This document shows positions 52,437 to 58,648 of a stretch of 58,689 bases of DNA, piece after piece (position 1 is the stretch's first letter; each line of letters starts with the position of its first letter). This DNA is from a virus, in IMG/VR virus record IMGVR_UViG_3300008107_000212, positions 1 through 58,689 of that record; one strand, 5' to 3'. The translations under genes were made by a program, and so were the position numbers. The notes under the pieces are model-generated. The model had not been told where the DNA came from and made no database searches. It worked only from the letters and a program-made list of their open reading frames with translations.

Positions 52437-52768
52437 TATTCTTCTTTTATATTATTAATAGCGGCTAGCAATTGCTCTTTCTCAGCATCTGATATTGTTA
52501 ATGGGTCACCTGATGCTTGGCTAGCTATAGCTCGTTGGGCTAATGCTGCCATTTTAACAAGTAAATCGTCGTTTTTAACTCCTATTTCCATATATTCTTT
52601 AATTAAAGGAACTATAAGAGTAGCATCGCCTATCTCGTTTATTAATGGTTTTAATTCCGAGATAAGTGTAGATATTTGTTTATCTTTTTTCTTTTGGTTT
52701 TCGTATATTTCTTCTAGTAAACTAGAAAAAGATTTTTTACCGAATACGATTTTATCAAATTGGCTCAT
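52436..52768 (-). CDS. Conserved small protein of T4-like phages, unknown
   Basis: 110 aa, helical. MSQFDKIVFGKKSFSSLLEEIYENQ and ELKPLINEIGDATLIVPLI, with EYMEIGVKNDDLLVKMA, form a pattern that I have seen next to baseplate genes in other T4-like genomes, without a known role. A motif copy lies 9 nt upstream. It may be a baseplate assembly factor. Confidence 0.6.
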   Translation of the reverse strand: MSQFDKIVFGKKSFSSLLEEIYENQKKKDKQISTLISELKPLINEIGDATLIVPLIKEYMEIGVKNDDLLVKMAALAQRAIASQASGDPLTISDAEKEQLLAAINNIKEE

Positions 52769-52777
52769 ATCATTTTA

Positions 52778-52787
52778 TTATAAATAT
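52778..52787 (-). promoter_or_regulatory. ATATTTATAA motif
   Basis: 9 nt before the ATG at 52768, after the sigma factor gene. It would head the baseplate transcript. Confidence 0.5.
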
Positions 52788-52794
52788 AGTTATA

Positions 52795-53469
52795 TCAAAC
52801 TTTCATATAACCATTTTCTTCATAAAATAAATAATGAGATTTGTATAATTTATATAGGTGATTGGCTACTTTAGTGATCTTAGGTGTTTTAACATCTATC
52901 TGCTCACGAATATAAATATAAAGTGCCTTCTTATTGAAAATGGTTAAATGGTCTCTTTTGCGAAATAATTCTAATATAGCATCAGCTACCCGAGCATCTG
53001 CTTCTTTTGGAAATAATTTAAATATATTTTTAGTACAGAAATCTACATACATATCCATAAAATCTGAAATTTTATCGTTTGTATAGTTTTCTTCTAGTTC
53101 GTATGAGTGTTCTTCATCTTCATATATTTCTTCTACAGGAACAGTATCTAATCGTTTTTTATAATTTTTCTGGTTGGATAATATCAAATAGCGTTTTGCT
53201 ATTGTTCCAAAATAAGAATATGCTTTGGCTCCTTTAGAAGGATCGAATAAATGTATTTTAGAAAGAAGAAATGTTATTACTTCGTGTTGCAAGTCTTCAA
53301 TATTTTCAACCTCGGTATAGTAAAACTTAAATGTATGAACTATATTTTCGGTTAATTTGAAGAAAGGATAATGTATCTTTCTTTCATATATTTTGCTTTT
53401 GATAATAGGATCGTGCTCGTTATTGTATTTAACGATAGCATCTTCCGTATCTTGAGTAAAATATACCAT
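52795..53469 (-). CDS. Late sigma factor, gp55-like
   Basis: 224 aa (T4 gp55 is 185 aa). Sigma region 2 is recognisable: VENIEDLQHEVITFLLSKIH then FDPSKGAKAYSYFGTIAKRYLI (residues about 52-95), the core-binding and -10 recognition helices. The C-terminal KVANHLYKLYKSHYLFYEENGYMKV may hold the sliding-clamp contact, which T4 gp55 also has at its C-terminus. It would direct host RNA polymerase to late promoters, so it is the likely reader of the motif described here. It overlaps the upstream gene by 1 nt. Confidence 0.85.
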   Translation of the reverse strand: MVYFTQDTEDAIVKYNNEHDPIIKSKIYERKIHYPFFKLTENIVHTFKFYYTEVENIEDLQHEVITFLLSKIHLFDPSKGAKAYSYFGTIAKRYLILSNQKNYKKRLDTVPVEEIYEDEEHSYELEENYTNDKISDFMDMYVDFCTKNIFKLFPKEADARVADAILELFRKRDHLTIFNKKALYIYIREQIDVKTPKITKVANHLYKLYKSHYLFYEENGYMKV

Positions 53470-53744
53470 TATAGATTTTTTATATTAAAAGAATTAAGAA
53501 TAGTTTGAATACTCTTAACACTCTCAAAGAAAAAACCAATTTCATCATCCGCTTTAAATGAACCTCGATGGTCTATTTCTTTTAATTTCCTATCTGATTC
53601 ATCTATAATTTTAGAAACTTTATTTAGATAAACCATATATCCTGTAAGGATGTCTTCTTGCTTTTCGTTTTTGCGTAGAAGGTTAAAGGTCGTGTATCCT
53701 AGGACCACGACCATTAACGCTAAAATTATTGTTAAAATTATCAT
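53469..53744 (-). CDS. Small membrane protein, unknown
   Basis: 91 aa. One N-terminal transmembrane helix (IILTIILALMVVVLGYTTF, residues 2-20) precedes a cytoplasmic-type coiled coil. It shares 1 nt with the sigma gene and 4 nt with the HD gene. Such single-pass proteins could act in lysis control or membrane attachment; no family is recognised. Confidence 0.65.
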   Translation of the reverse strand: MIILTIILALMVVVLGYTTFNLLRKNEKQEDILTGYMVYLNKVSKIIDESDRKLKEIDHRGSFKADDEIGFFFESVKSIQTILNSFNIKNL

Positions 53745-54532
53745 ATACTGTCTAATAGATTTTTTAAACCTTCACTTTTAAGTGTACTTAATGCTTTTTG
53801 TTGTTTGTTTATAGCAGGTTTAGTGTTGGACTTAGTGCTAGTATCTAATGTAAAATTCTTTTTAGGGGACTCCACGGAATTTTTAAATTTTGGCAACCAT
53901 TCTCTTTCAAACTCAATTCTTGCTGCCATTAAATCTGCTTGATGCAATACAAATGGAAGACAAGTACGTGGTTTTTGTTCAGGTATATACGTCATAAGAT
54001 ATTTTTTATTACCTTCATCGTATAAACCATCGTGAGTTTGAATAGCTAACATTTCATTAAACGAATATTGAACACCATGAGATTGAAGCAAATACAAACC
54101 GCGATCAGGAACCGAAGCAAATGCTACTTTGTTGTTAAACATATAATCTTCGCCTAGTTTATCTCTGCGCCATTGGTCTGTTTGGGGGACATAGGATTCG
54201 TTTGTTTCGTCTCCCATTTTACCTAAATCGTGATTAATAGCAGAAAATACAAGTTCTTCAACTGTATATGTGGTTAAATCTGCTCCCATTTCACCCCACA
54301 AATTGTTGAGTTTAAGAGCACAATCTACAACACGATTGACGTGTTCAATATAACCTCCTGGAAATGCGTTGTGATATTCTTTTTTATGAGCGGCTGGCAT
54401 TAGGATTAAACGATCTTTATATTGCTCGTAAAATTCTAGTAGTTTCTCTTTACGGGGAGAAGATACCCATGTATTGATGTGTTGGATAAAATAATCCCAA
54501 TTTTCTTGAATTTGTTCTGCGGTAAGTTTCAT
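53741..54532 (-). CDS. HD-domain phosphohydrolase
   Basis: 263 aa. The HD superfamily metal site is visible: H64 in YIEHVNRVV, H101-D102 in AINHDLGK, and later LQSHGVQYSF and FVLHQADLMAARIEFE, giving the terminal His and Asp. Phage HD proteins of this length commonly hydrolyse nucleotides or signalling nucleotides; the substrate is not visible. The C-terminal 55 residues are a Lys-rich disordered tail. Overlaps the membrane gene by 4 nt. Confidence 0.85.
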   Translation of the reverse strand: MKLTAEQIQENWDYFIQHINTWVSSPRKEKLLEFYEQYKDRLILMPAAHKKEYHNAFPGGYIEHVNRVVDCALKLNNLWGEMGADLTTYTVEELVFSAINHDLGKMGDETNESYVPQTDQWRRDKLGEDYMFNNKVAFASVPDRGLYLLQSHGVQYSFNEMLAIQTHDGLYDEGNKKYLMTYIPEQKPRTCLPFVLHQADLMAARIEFEREWLPKFKNSVESPKKNFTLDTSTKSNTKPAINKQQKALSTLKSEGLKNLLDSI

Positions 54533-54548
54533 AACTATTTATTTTAAT

Positions 54549-54737
54549 TTAAAATTCATACGACTCCATAGGCTCTTGTTGAACAAAAGCTTTAGCATCT
54601 TGGATAACCTCTTGTGTGTCTTTAAGAATAGCTTCAAATTCTTCTCTAGAACCTGCTCGTTGGAGTACTAAAAATAGTTTAGAGATATTACCCTCTGCTT
54701 TTTCTAGTCTTCGCATTATGATGTTTCGATTTTTCAT
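54549..54737 (-). CDS. Small coiled-coil protein, unknown
   Basis: 62 aa from ATG at 54737 (MKNRNIIMRRLEKAEGN); an upstream start at 54776 would include the motif region and is less likely. Almost all helix, Glu/Lys/Arg-rich, ending SYEF. No homology recognised. A motif copy lies 21 nt upstream. Confidence 0.6.
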   Translation of the reverse strand: MKNRNIIMRRLEKAEGNISKLFLVLQRAGSREEFEAILKDTQEVIQDAKAFVQQEPMESYEF

Positions 54738-54758
54738 AGTAATAGTTTTATGGCGGGA

Positions 54759-54768
54759 ATATAAATAT
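54759..54768 (-). promoter_or_regulatory. ATATTTATAT variant motif
   Basis: One-base variant of the common motif, 21 nt before the ATG at 54737. Confidence 0.45.
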
Positions 54769-54788
54769 AGTATCAAGTAAAACCAAGT

Positions 54789-55199
54789 TTACTTTATTTT
54801 TTCTGCAAAAATTTTCTTAATTTTTAATATATAAGCACATTTTTCATATTCCTCTATATTTTCAAAATATGAGATAGCAGAATCTAACGATACCATTAGC
54901 TGAGGGGTATAATTATTTTCTACTGCTTGGATGTGGGCGGCATTAGATAAATCTATTTTTTCTATATAAGAAAAAGCTCTATTGTACACAATCATATCTC
55001 CTAAACTTTTAACATCGTCTTGATCAATTCCTTGATCTGATTTTAAAAGAAAAGTAAGATTTTTTATAAAGAAATTTTTATGATTGAGAATTAATTTTTT
55101 GAACATACCTAACAAATAAGTAGGATGTTCGGAAAAATCAATTGCTACAATATTGTCGTCCTCGCTAGTAAACGAACCGAAAATTTTATTTATGTCCAT
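54789..55199 (-). CDS. Unknown small protein
   Basis: 136 aa. MDINKIFGSFTSEDDNIVAI is followed by helices with HKNFFIKNLTFLLKSDQG and a C-terminal AYILKIKKIFAEKIK. It is predicted globular and cytoplasmic. It is the first protein gene after the tRNA array in transcription order, with a variant motif 5 nt from the start. No family recognised. Confidence 0.6.
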   Translation of the reverse strand: MDINKIFGSFTSEDDNIVAIDFSEHPTYLLGMFKKLILNHKNFFIKNLTFLLKSDQGIDQDDVKSLGDMIVYNRAFSYIEKIDLSNAAHIQAVENNYTPQLMVSLDSAISYFENIEEYEKCAYILKIKKIFAEKIK

Positions 55200-55204
55200 C
55201 TTGC

Positions 55205-55214
55205 ATATAAATAT
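55205..55214 (-). promoter_or_regulatory. ATATTTATAT variant motif
   Basis: 5 nt before the ATG at 55199, between the tRNA array and the protein-coding genes. Confidence 0.45.
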
Positions 55215-55233
55215 ATGTTAAAGAAAAGCCTTG

Positions 55234-55307
55234 TAGGGGAAGCGGGACTCGAACCCACAACCTCGTGCTCCCAAAGCACGTAATCTAACCAATTGATATA
55301 TTCCCCT
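55234..55307 (-). tRNA. tRNA-Pro(TGG)
   Basis: Full cloverleaf: 7-bp acceptor AGGGGAA/TTCCCCT, anticodon loop TTTGGGA, TTCGAGT T-loop. Last tRNA of the array. Confidence 0.9.
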
Positions 55308-55522
55308 ATGTTTCCCCACCCTGAGATTTGGGGTGAGTAGTCATTCTGGTTTTTTCCTATTGATAAAACCTACAGGGCATCCCCTATTAAAACAGTCACA
55401 CTACGAAGGAGGAGCTGTGATTGGCGCCTTTAGCCCTAAGAAACGGCATTTACGATGTCCGAATTCACCGAGCCCATTGTTTAAGTCTTGAACTAAAGAC
55501 TCTGAGCATCTCTTACTCATTG
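55308..55522 (-). other. Stem-loop-rich region inside tRNA array
   Basis: 215 nt without a tRNA. Minus-strand hairpins: AGTCTT/AAGACT, TCACA/TGTGA, AGGG/CCCT, GGTTTT/AAAACC and CACCC/GGGTG. It also holds a 39-codon ORF (ATG 55520, TAG 55401; MSKRCSESLVQDLNNG...) whose codons include several hairpin strands. I cannot decide between a structured RNA and a tiny gene; I favour RNA. Confidence 0.4.
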
Positions 55523-55596
55523 CGGTTCGTATGGGAATCGAACCCATGACCTTCGCAGTGACAGTGCGATATTGTACCCAACTCTACTAACGAACC
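55523..55596 (-). tRNA. tRNA-Asp(GTC)
   Basis: Acceptor GGTTCGT/ACGAACC, anticodon loop CTGTCAC, G73 as usual for Asp. Confidence 0.92.
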
Positions 55597-55600
55597 ATTG

Positions 55601-55673
55601 AGCGATAAACAGGACTCGAACCTGCAACCTCCGACTTGGAAGGACGATGCTCTACCAATTGAGCTATTATCGC
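55601..55673 (-). tRNA. tRNA-Gly(TCC)
   Basis: Acceptor GCGATAA/TTATCGC, loop CTTCCAA, U73. One T-T mismatch in the anticodon stem. Confidence 0.88.
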
Positions 55674-55679
55674 AAATTG

Positions 55680-55752
55680 AGCGGCAAACTGGATTCGAAC
55701 CAGCGACCCTAACCTTGGCAAGGTTATGCTCTACCAACTGAGCTACTGCCGC
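55680..55752 (-). tRNA. tRNA-Gly(GCC)
   Basis: Acceptor GCGGCAG paired with TTGCCGC, loop TTGCCAA, anticodon stem TAACC/GGTTA. Confidence 0.93.
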
Positions 55753-55757
55753 AACTG

Positions 55758-55830
55758 AGCTTCTTATCGGATTCGAACCAATGACCATCCGCTTACAGGG
55801 CGGCAGCTCTACCAACTGAGCTAAAGAAGC
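55758..55830 (-). tRNA. tRNA-Thr(TGT), with C33
   Basis: Acceptor GCTTCTT/AAGAAGC and good D and T arms. Best anticodon stem GCCGC/GCGGA leaves loop CCTGTAA: anticodon TGT with A37, but C instead of the near-invariant U33. Confidence 0.8.
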
Positions 55831-55836
55831 ATTTTG

Positions 55837-55910
55837 TGGACCGTACCGGAGTCGAACCGATGACCTTCTGAATGCAAATCAGACGTTCTAGCCAACTGAA
55901 CTAACAGCCC
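55837..55910 (-). tRNA. tRNA-Ala(TGC)
   Basis: Acceptor GGGCTGT/ACGGTCC with two G-T pairs, loop TTTGCAT, stem TCTGA/TCAGA. Confidence 0.92.
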
Positions 55911-55915
55911 TTTTG

Positions 55916-55989
55916 TAGCGGAGGCGGGACTCGAACCCGCGATCTCCAGGTTATGAGCCTGGCGAGATACCATCTTCTACTACTCCGCG
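55916..55989 (-). tRNA. tRNA-fMet(CAT), initiator-like
   Basis: Loop CTCATAA. Position 1 C faces U72, an unpaired end typical of bacterial initiators, above GCGGAG/CTCCGC. The anticodon stem CCAGG/CCTGG lacks the full three-G:C run, and the D stem is weak. Confidence 0.8.
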
Positions 55990-55996
55990 ATATGTT

Positions 55997-56425
55997 TTAA
56001 TTTTTAAAAATATTTTTACCTTCAGGATTGAAATACATAAATTGATGTGTTTCTATATCTGATTGCCATTTATATTGAACAACAAGCCCATTATTATTCT
56101 TGTAACTATTGTCACCTAAATTGTGGTGGGTTTCTATTATTCTTGTTAACATTTCCCTTGCTATACCATCAGATTTAGTTGCTTGAGTACACATAATGTT
56201 TTCAGTTCCACCCCACTTAAAAAAGTACATAGTCATTAAATCAAAGTTGGGATCGACTGTATATATAACCCAATACTCCGATTGATTTAATCTTTCCCAA
56301 TTTATTGTACCAAATTCAAGACGATTTCGTTCTTTGATTTCAGTAACAGTAAATCCAACCATTGGTTTTTGTGCAAACGCAGTTGAACTGAGTAACACAA
56401 ATAGGATAATAAGTAGTTTTTTCAT
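55997..56425 (-). CDS. Secreted small protein in tRNA array
   Basis: 142 aa. Clear signal peptide MKKLLIILFVLLSSTAFAQ with cleavage after AFA or AFAQ. The mature part (about 122 aa) is soluble, with NWERLNQSEYWVIYTVDPN and a single Cys. It is exported by the host Sec system, so it acts in the periplasm or outside. The signal-peptide style fits Bacteroidota. No family recognised. It is flanked by tRNA genes with only 7 and 15 nt gaps. Confidence 0.75.
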   Translation of the reverse strand: MKKLLIILFVLLSSTAFAQKPMVGFTVTEIKERNRLEFGTINWERLNQSEYWVIYTVDPNFDLMTMYFFKWGGTENIMCTQATKSDGIAREMLTRIIETHHNLGDNSYKNNNGLVVQYKWQSDIETHQFMYFNPEGKNIFKN

Positions 56426-56440
56426 AGTTTTTGTTTTTTG

Positions 56441-56515
56441 TACTCCGTACGGGACTCGAACCCGTAAGCTTTCCCGTGAAAGGGGAATGTCCTAAACCAA
56501 TTAGACGAACGGAGC
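56441..56515 (-). tRNA. tRNA-Glu(TTC)
   Basis: Acceptor GCTCCGT/ACGGAGT, loop CTTTCAC, stem TTCCC/GGGAA. Confidence 0.92.
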
Positions 56516-56525
56516 ATATTAATTG

Positions 56526-56597
56526 CGTCCTGAGTAGGGGTCGAACCTACGGCCTAGCGGTTAACAGCCGCTTGCTCTACCACTGAGCTATCAAGAC
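56526..56597 (-). tRNA. tRNA-Asn(GTT)
   Basis: Acceptor GTCTTGA/TCAGGAC, loop CTGTTAA, G73, stem AGCGG/CCGCT. Confidence 0.92.
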
Positions 56598-56603
56598 AAA
56601 TGG

Positions 56604-56686
56604 TACCGAAGGCGAGACTCGAACTCGCAATGCTATACAGCGCTGGTTTCTAAGACCAGTGTGACTACCAATTCCACCACTTCGGC
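56604..56686 (-). tRNA. tRNA-Leu(TAG)
   Basis: Class II with long variable arm; loop CTTAGAA, stem CTGGT/ACCAG. The sequence continues A-CCA, so the 3' CCA may be encoded here. Confidence 0.92.
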
Positions 56687-56727
56687 ATAAATATACAAAA
56701 TAAATTTTATTTTGCCAAATTTATTTG

Positions 56728-56814
56728 CGGAAGATATTGGATTTGAACCAATGAACCAGTTACCCGATTAACACCTTAGCAGGGTGCCGCTTTAGACCAC
56801 TCAGCCAATCTTCC
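56728..56814 (-). tRNA. tRNA-Ser(GCT)
   Basis: Class II, acceptor GGAAGAT/ATCTTCC, loop CTGCTAA, long variable arm, G73. Confidence 0.92.
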
Positions 56815-56819
56815 TTTGG

Positions 56820-56893
56820 GGCGACCGATGGGAATCGAACCCACCCGCACTAGAACCACAATCTAGCGCTCTACCAACTGAGCTACAGCCGCC
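56820..56893 (-). tRNA. tRNA-His(GTG)
   Basis: Loop TTGTGGT, stem CTAGA/TCTAG. The extra 5' G(-1) paired with C73 that marks His tRNAs is present. Confidence 0.93.
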
Positions 56894-56895
56894 AT

Positions 56896-57345
56896 TTAAC
56901 GGCAGTGATAATCTGCCGCTTTTGTAGCAATTTGAATATCAGGTTTGACATTCACTTTGTATCCCAACGATAGGGCCCAACCACGAGTTGCTCCTATAAG
57001 TTTGTGGCTAGGTGCAATTTCGTCTTGGTTATAGTCCATATCAATTTCAACATTTATGTTGATTTGTTGGGTAAACCATTCTGCCACTTCCAATGTACGA
57101 ACACATTCATTAAATAATCTTGTGAACATATCGCGCACTAGTGGAACTTTTTCTTTTGTATAGATATAGTGAACACCTCTGATACCAAAACGATATGCTA
57201 TTACAGTTACATATGATGTTTCTAATCCTATATTTTGAGAATCAGTACCAATATGAACTTTTAGATTAGGATACCTTTTCATTATCTCTAAGGTATGTTC
57301 AACAACATCTACCACTCTGTTGTCTACTGATTTGAACCTTTTCAT
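56896..57345 (-). CDS. YkuK-like (DUF458) RNase H-fold protein
   Basis: 149 aa. LKVHIGTDSQNIGLETSYVTVIAYRFG is the diagnostic N-terminal strand with GTDS, and HYIYTKEKVP plus a late DMDYNQDE / NVKPDIQIATKAADYHCR end complete the YkuK-family RNase H-like fold. The biochemical role of YkuK is not known; RNA or tRNA processing is possible because the gene sits inside a tRNA array. It is bounded by tRNA-His and tRNA-Met. Confidence 0.85.
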   Translation of the reverse strand: MKRFKSVDNRVVDVVEHTLEIMKRYPNLKVHIGTDSQNIGLETSYVTVIAYRFGIRGVHYIYTKEKVPLVRDMFTRLFNECVRTLEVAEWFTQQININVEIDMDYNQDEIAPSHKLIGATRGWALSLGYKVNVKPDIQIATKAADYHCR

Positions 57346-57360
57346 TTTATTAAATTTTAG

Positions 57361-57434
57361 TAGCGAAAAGCAGAATCGAACTGCTAACCTCAGGGATATG
57401 AATCCTGCGCTCTAACCAATTGAGCTATTTCGCC
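57361..57434 (-). tRNA. tRNA-Met(CAT) or tRNA-Ile(CAT)
   Basis: Loop TTCATAT, acceptor GGCGAAA/TTTCGCT with paired ends, so not the initiator. Whether C34 is lysidine-modified (Ile) cannot be read from sequence. Confidence 0.85.
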
Positions 57435-57440
57435 GGGTTG

Positions 57441-57511
57441 CATAGGTGTGAGGATTCGAACCTCAAACTGCGATTTTGGAGACCGTAATGATACCATTTC
57501 ACCACACCTAC
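57441..57511 (-). tRNA. tRNA-Trp(CCA)
   Basis: Acceptor GTAGGTG/CACCTAT, loop CTCCAAA, G73 as expected for Trp. Confidence 0.9.
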
Positions 57512-57521
57512 ATTATTTTAG

Positions 57522-57592
57522 AGGTACTGATTGGAATTGAACCAATATAAGAGCTTTTGCAGAGCTCCACCTTACCAGTCGGACACAGTACC
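57522..57592 (-). tRNA. tRNA-Cys(GCA)
   Basis: Acceptor GGTACTG/CAGTACC, loop CTGCAAA, stem GAGCT/AGCTC, U73. D arm is irregular. Confidence 0.88.
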
Positions 57593-57598
57593 AAATTG

Positions 57599-57670
57599 TA
57601 GCTCCTAAACGATTCGAACGTTTAACACTTCGTCCGTAGCGAAGCAGTTTATCCATTAGCCTAAGGAGCC
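57599..57670 (-). tRNA. tRNA-Arg(ACG)
   Basis: Acceptor GGCTCCT/AGGAGCT, stem CTTCG/CGAAG, loop CTACGGA. Confidence 0.92.
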
Positions 57671-57675
57671 TTGTG

Positions 57676-57749
57676 TTGGAATAGCCGGATTCGAACCAGC
57701 GACCTTTTGAATATCAGTCAAATGCTCTAACCAACTGAGCTATATTCCA
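57676..57749 (-). tRNA. tRNA-Ile(GAT)
   Basis: Acceptor TGGAATA/TATTCCA, stem TTTGA/TCAAA, loop CTGATAT. Confidence 0.93.
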
Positions 57750-57754
57750 ATGTG

Positions 57755-57836
57755 TGCCTGCAGAAGGACTCGAACCTCCGAACTCAAACGAGAACTAATT
57801 TACAGTCAGTTGCAATTGCCGCTATGCGATACAGGC
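57755..57836 (-). tRNA. tRNA-Tyr(GTA)
   Basis: Class II, acceptor GCCTGTA/TGCAGGC, loop CTGTAAA, long variable arm. Confidence 0.92.
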
Positions 57837-57845
57837 GTATTTGTG

Positions 57846-57919
57846 TGGTGAATGGTTGGATTCGAACCAACGACGCGAGGCTCTTCAGGCCTCCGCTCTA
57901 CCAACTGAGCTACATCACC
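57846..57919 (-). tRNA. tRNA-Phe(GAA), bulged acceptor
   Basis: Loop CTGAAGA, stem GAGGC/GCCTC. The 3' acceptor strand CATTCACC has one extra T relative to the 5' GGTGATG, giving a single-base bulge. Confidence 0.85.
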
Positions 57920-58061
57920 AAATGAACACAATGTTGGAGTACCCATCTCGCTCCAATCTTAACTGCTTATTCGTAGTTTTACGAGGCCTCGGCAGAGGGT
58001 GCTAACTCCATATAGAGACCTGCGCTGGTCTTTGTTCCATATTTCTGTTCATTGTGTTTTG
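57920..58061 (-). ncRNA. Unassigned structured element in tRNA array
   Basis: 142 nt closed by AACACAATG/CATTGTGTT. Inside on the minus strand: GACC/GGTC, TCGTA/TACGA and TTGGAG/CTCCAA hairpins and a GAGGCCTC palindrome. No tRNA T-loop, no long ORF (only a 17-codon frame). The regular pairing suggests an RNA product or spacer. Confidence 0.45.
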
Positions 58062-58157
58062 TAGTCAGGACAGGAATCGAACCTGTGAGTATAGGATTAG
58101 CGCTTAGCCTATACACATCTTATTTCTAGAGTGCGTCTACCATTCCGCCACCTGACT
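58062..58157 (-). tRNA. Aberrant class-II tRNA-like unit 1
   Basis: Acceptor AGTCAGG/CCTGACT, Leu-type D arm and T arm ACAGG/CCTGT are intact. The anticodon arm does not form a 5-bp stem (only TCT/AGA), and the variable arm is a long GTATAGG/CCTATAC hairpin. Anticodon unresolved. Confidence 0.55.
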
Positions 58158-58274
58158 ATGTGCGTGTCTTTCCACGCTGTCACCAATTTTGATAGGCTCA
58201 TCGGATAGGTTCATCGGACAGTCTCAAAGACCTTTGATGACTACCTAACCAGCACTTGAGATTGGAACTCCTGG
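58158..58274 (-). ncRNA. Unassigned structured element with 13-nt repeat
   Basis: 117 nt with an imperfect tandem CCGATGA(A/G)CCTAT, a GCGTG/CACGC hairpin, CAAAG/CTTTG, CTGTC/GACAG and outer CCAAT/ATTGG pairings. No ORF or tRNA. Confidence 0.4.
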
Positions 58275-58378
58275 AGGTCAGGACAGGATTCGAACCTGTA
58301 CAATGTATGGTATTCGTTACCTTATATTTCCATACTCCCTAAACTAAGGGTGCGTATATCCAATATCGCCACCTGACT
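58275..58378 (-). tRNA. Aberrant class-II tRNA-like unit 2
   Basis: Acceptor AGTCAGG/CCTGACC (A1-C72 mismatch), D arm GCG/CGC, T arm ACAGG/CCTGT. Anticodon hairpin CCCT/AGGG leaves 6 nt in the loop; long variable hairpin GTATGG/CCATAC. Closely related to unit 1. Anticodon unresolved; TAG is one reading. Confidence 0.55.
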
Positions 58379-58384
58379 ATATTG

Positions 58385-58488
58385 TCCACTCTGTTGGGTT
58401 CGAACCAACTTACTCGCTCTGTGTTCGGATACTGCAGTACCAGGCGACACAGAGGTCAGTGTGTTTTACCACATAACACTAAGAGTGA
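58385..58488 (-). tRNA. Aberrant class-II tRNA-like unit 3
   Basis: Acceptor TCACTCT/AGAGTGG, D stem GTGT/ACAC, T arm GTTGG/CCAAC. The rest is dominated by an 8-bp CTCTGTGT/ACACAGAG hairpin with an inner near-palindrome. No standard anticodon arm; anticodon unresolved. Confidence 0.5.
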
Positions 58489-58489
58489 G

Positions 58490-58564
58490 TACACCTTGCT
58501 AGATTCGAACTAGCGACCCTTTGCTTGTAAAACAAATGCTCTGAACCTGCTGAGCTAAAGGTGT
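58490..58564 (-). tRNA. tRNA-Val(TAC)
   Basis: Acceptor ACACCTT/AAGGTGT, loop TTTACAA, stem TTTGT/GCAAA. Confidence 0.92.
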
Positions 58565-58569
58565 AAATG

Positions 58570-58643
58570 TGACCCCATCGGGACTCGAACCCGAAACCTT
58601 CGCATTAAAAGTGCGAAGCTCTAACCAATTGAGCTACGAGGTC
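58570..58643 (-). tRNA. tRNA-Lys(TTT)
   Basis: Acceptor GACCTCG/TGGGGTC, stem TCGCA/TGCGA, loop CTTTTAA. Confidence 0.93.
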
Positions 58644-58648
58644 TTTTG

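Noticed and set aside
55308-55522. tmRNA or RNase P RNA
   Set aside because: No tRNA-like end with a TTCGA T-loop of its own, no tag frame ending in Ala-Ala, and no conserved RNase P segments such as GAGGAAAGTC.
55513-55815. 100-codon minus-strand frame across tRNA-Asp, Gly, Gly and Thr
   Set aside because: Its sequence (RVAGSNPVCRS, GCRFESCL) is the usual spurious translation of tRNA T arms.
58158-58274. Hammerhead ribozyme in the element with CCGATGA repeats
   Set aside because: The CTGATGAG...GAAA core is not met: the repeats read CCGATGA and the GAAA lies in a simple hairpin loop without the required stems.
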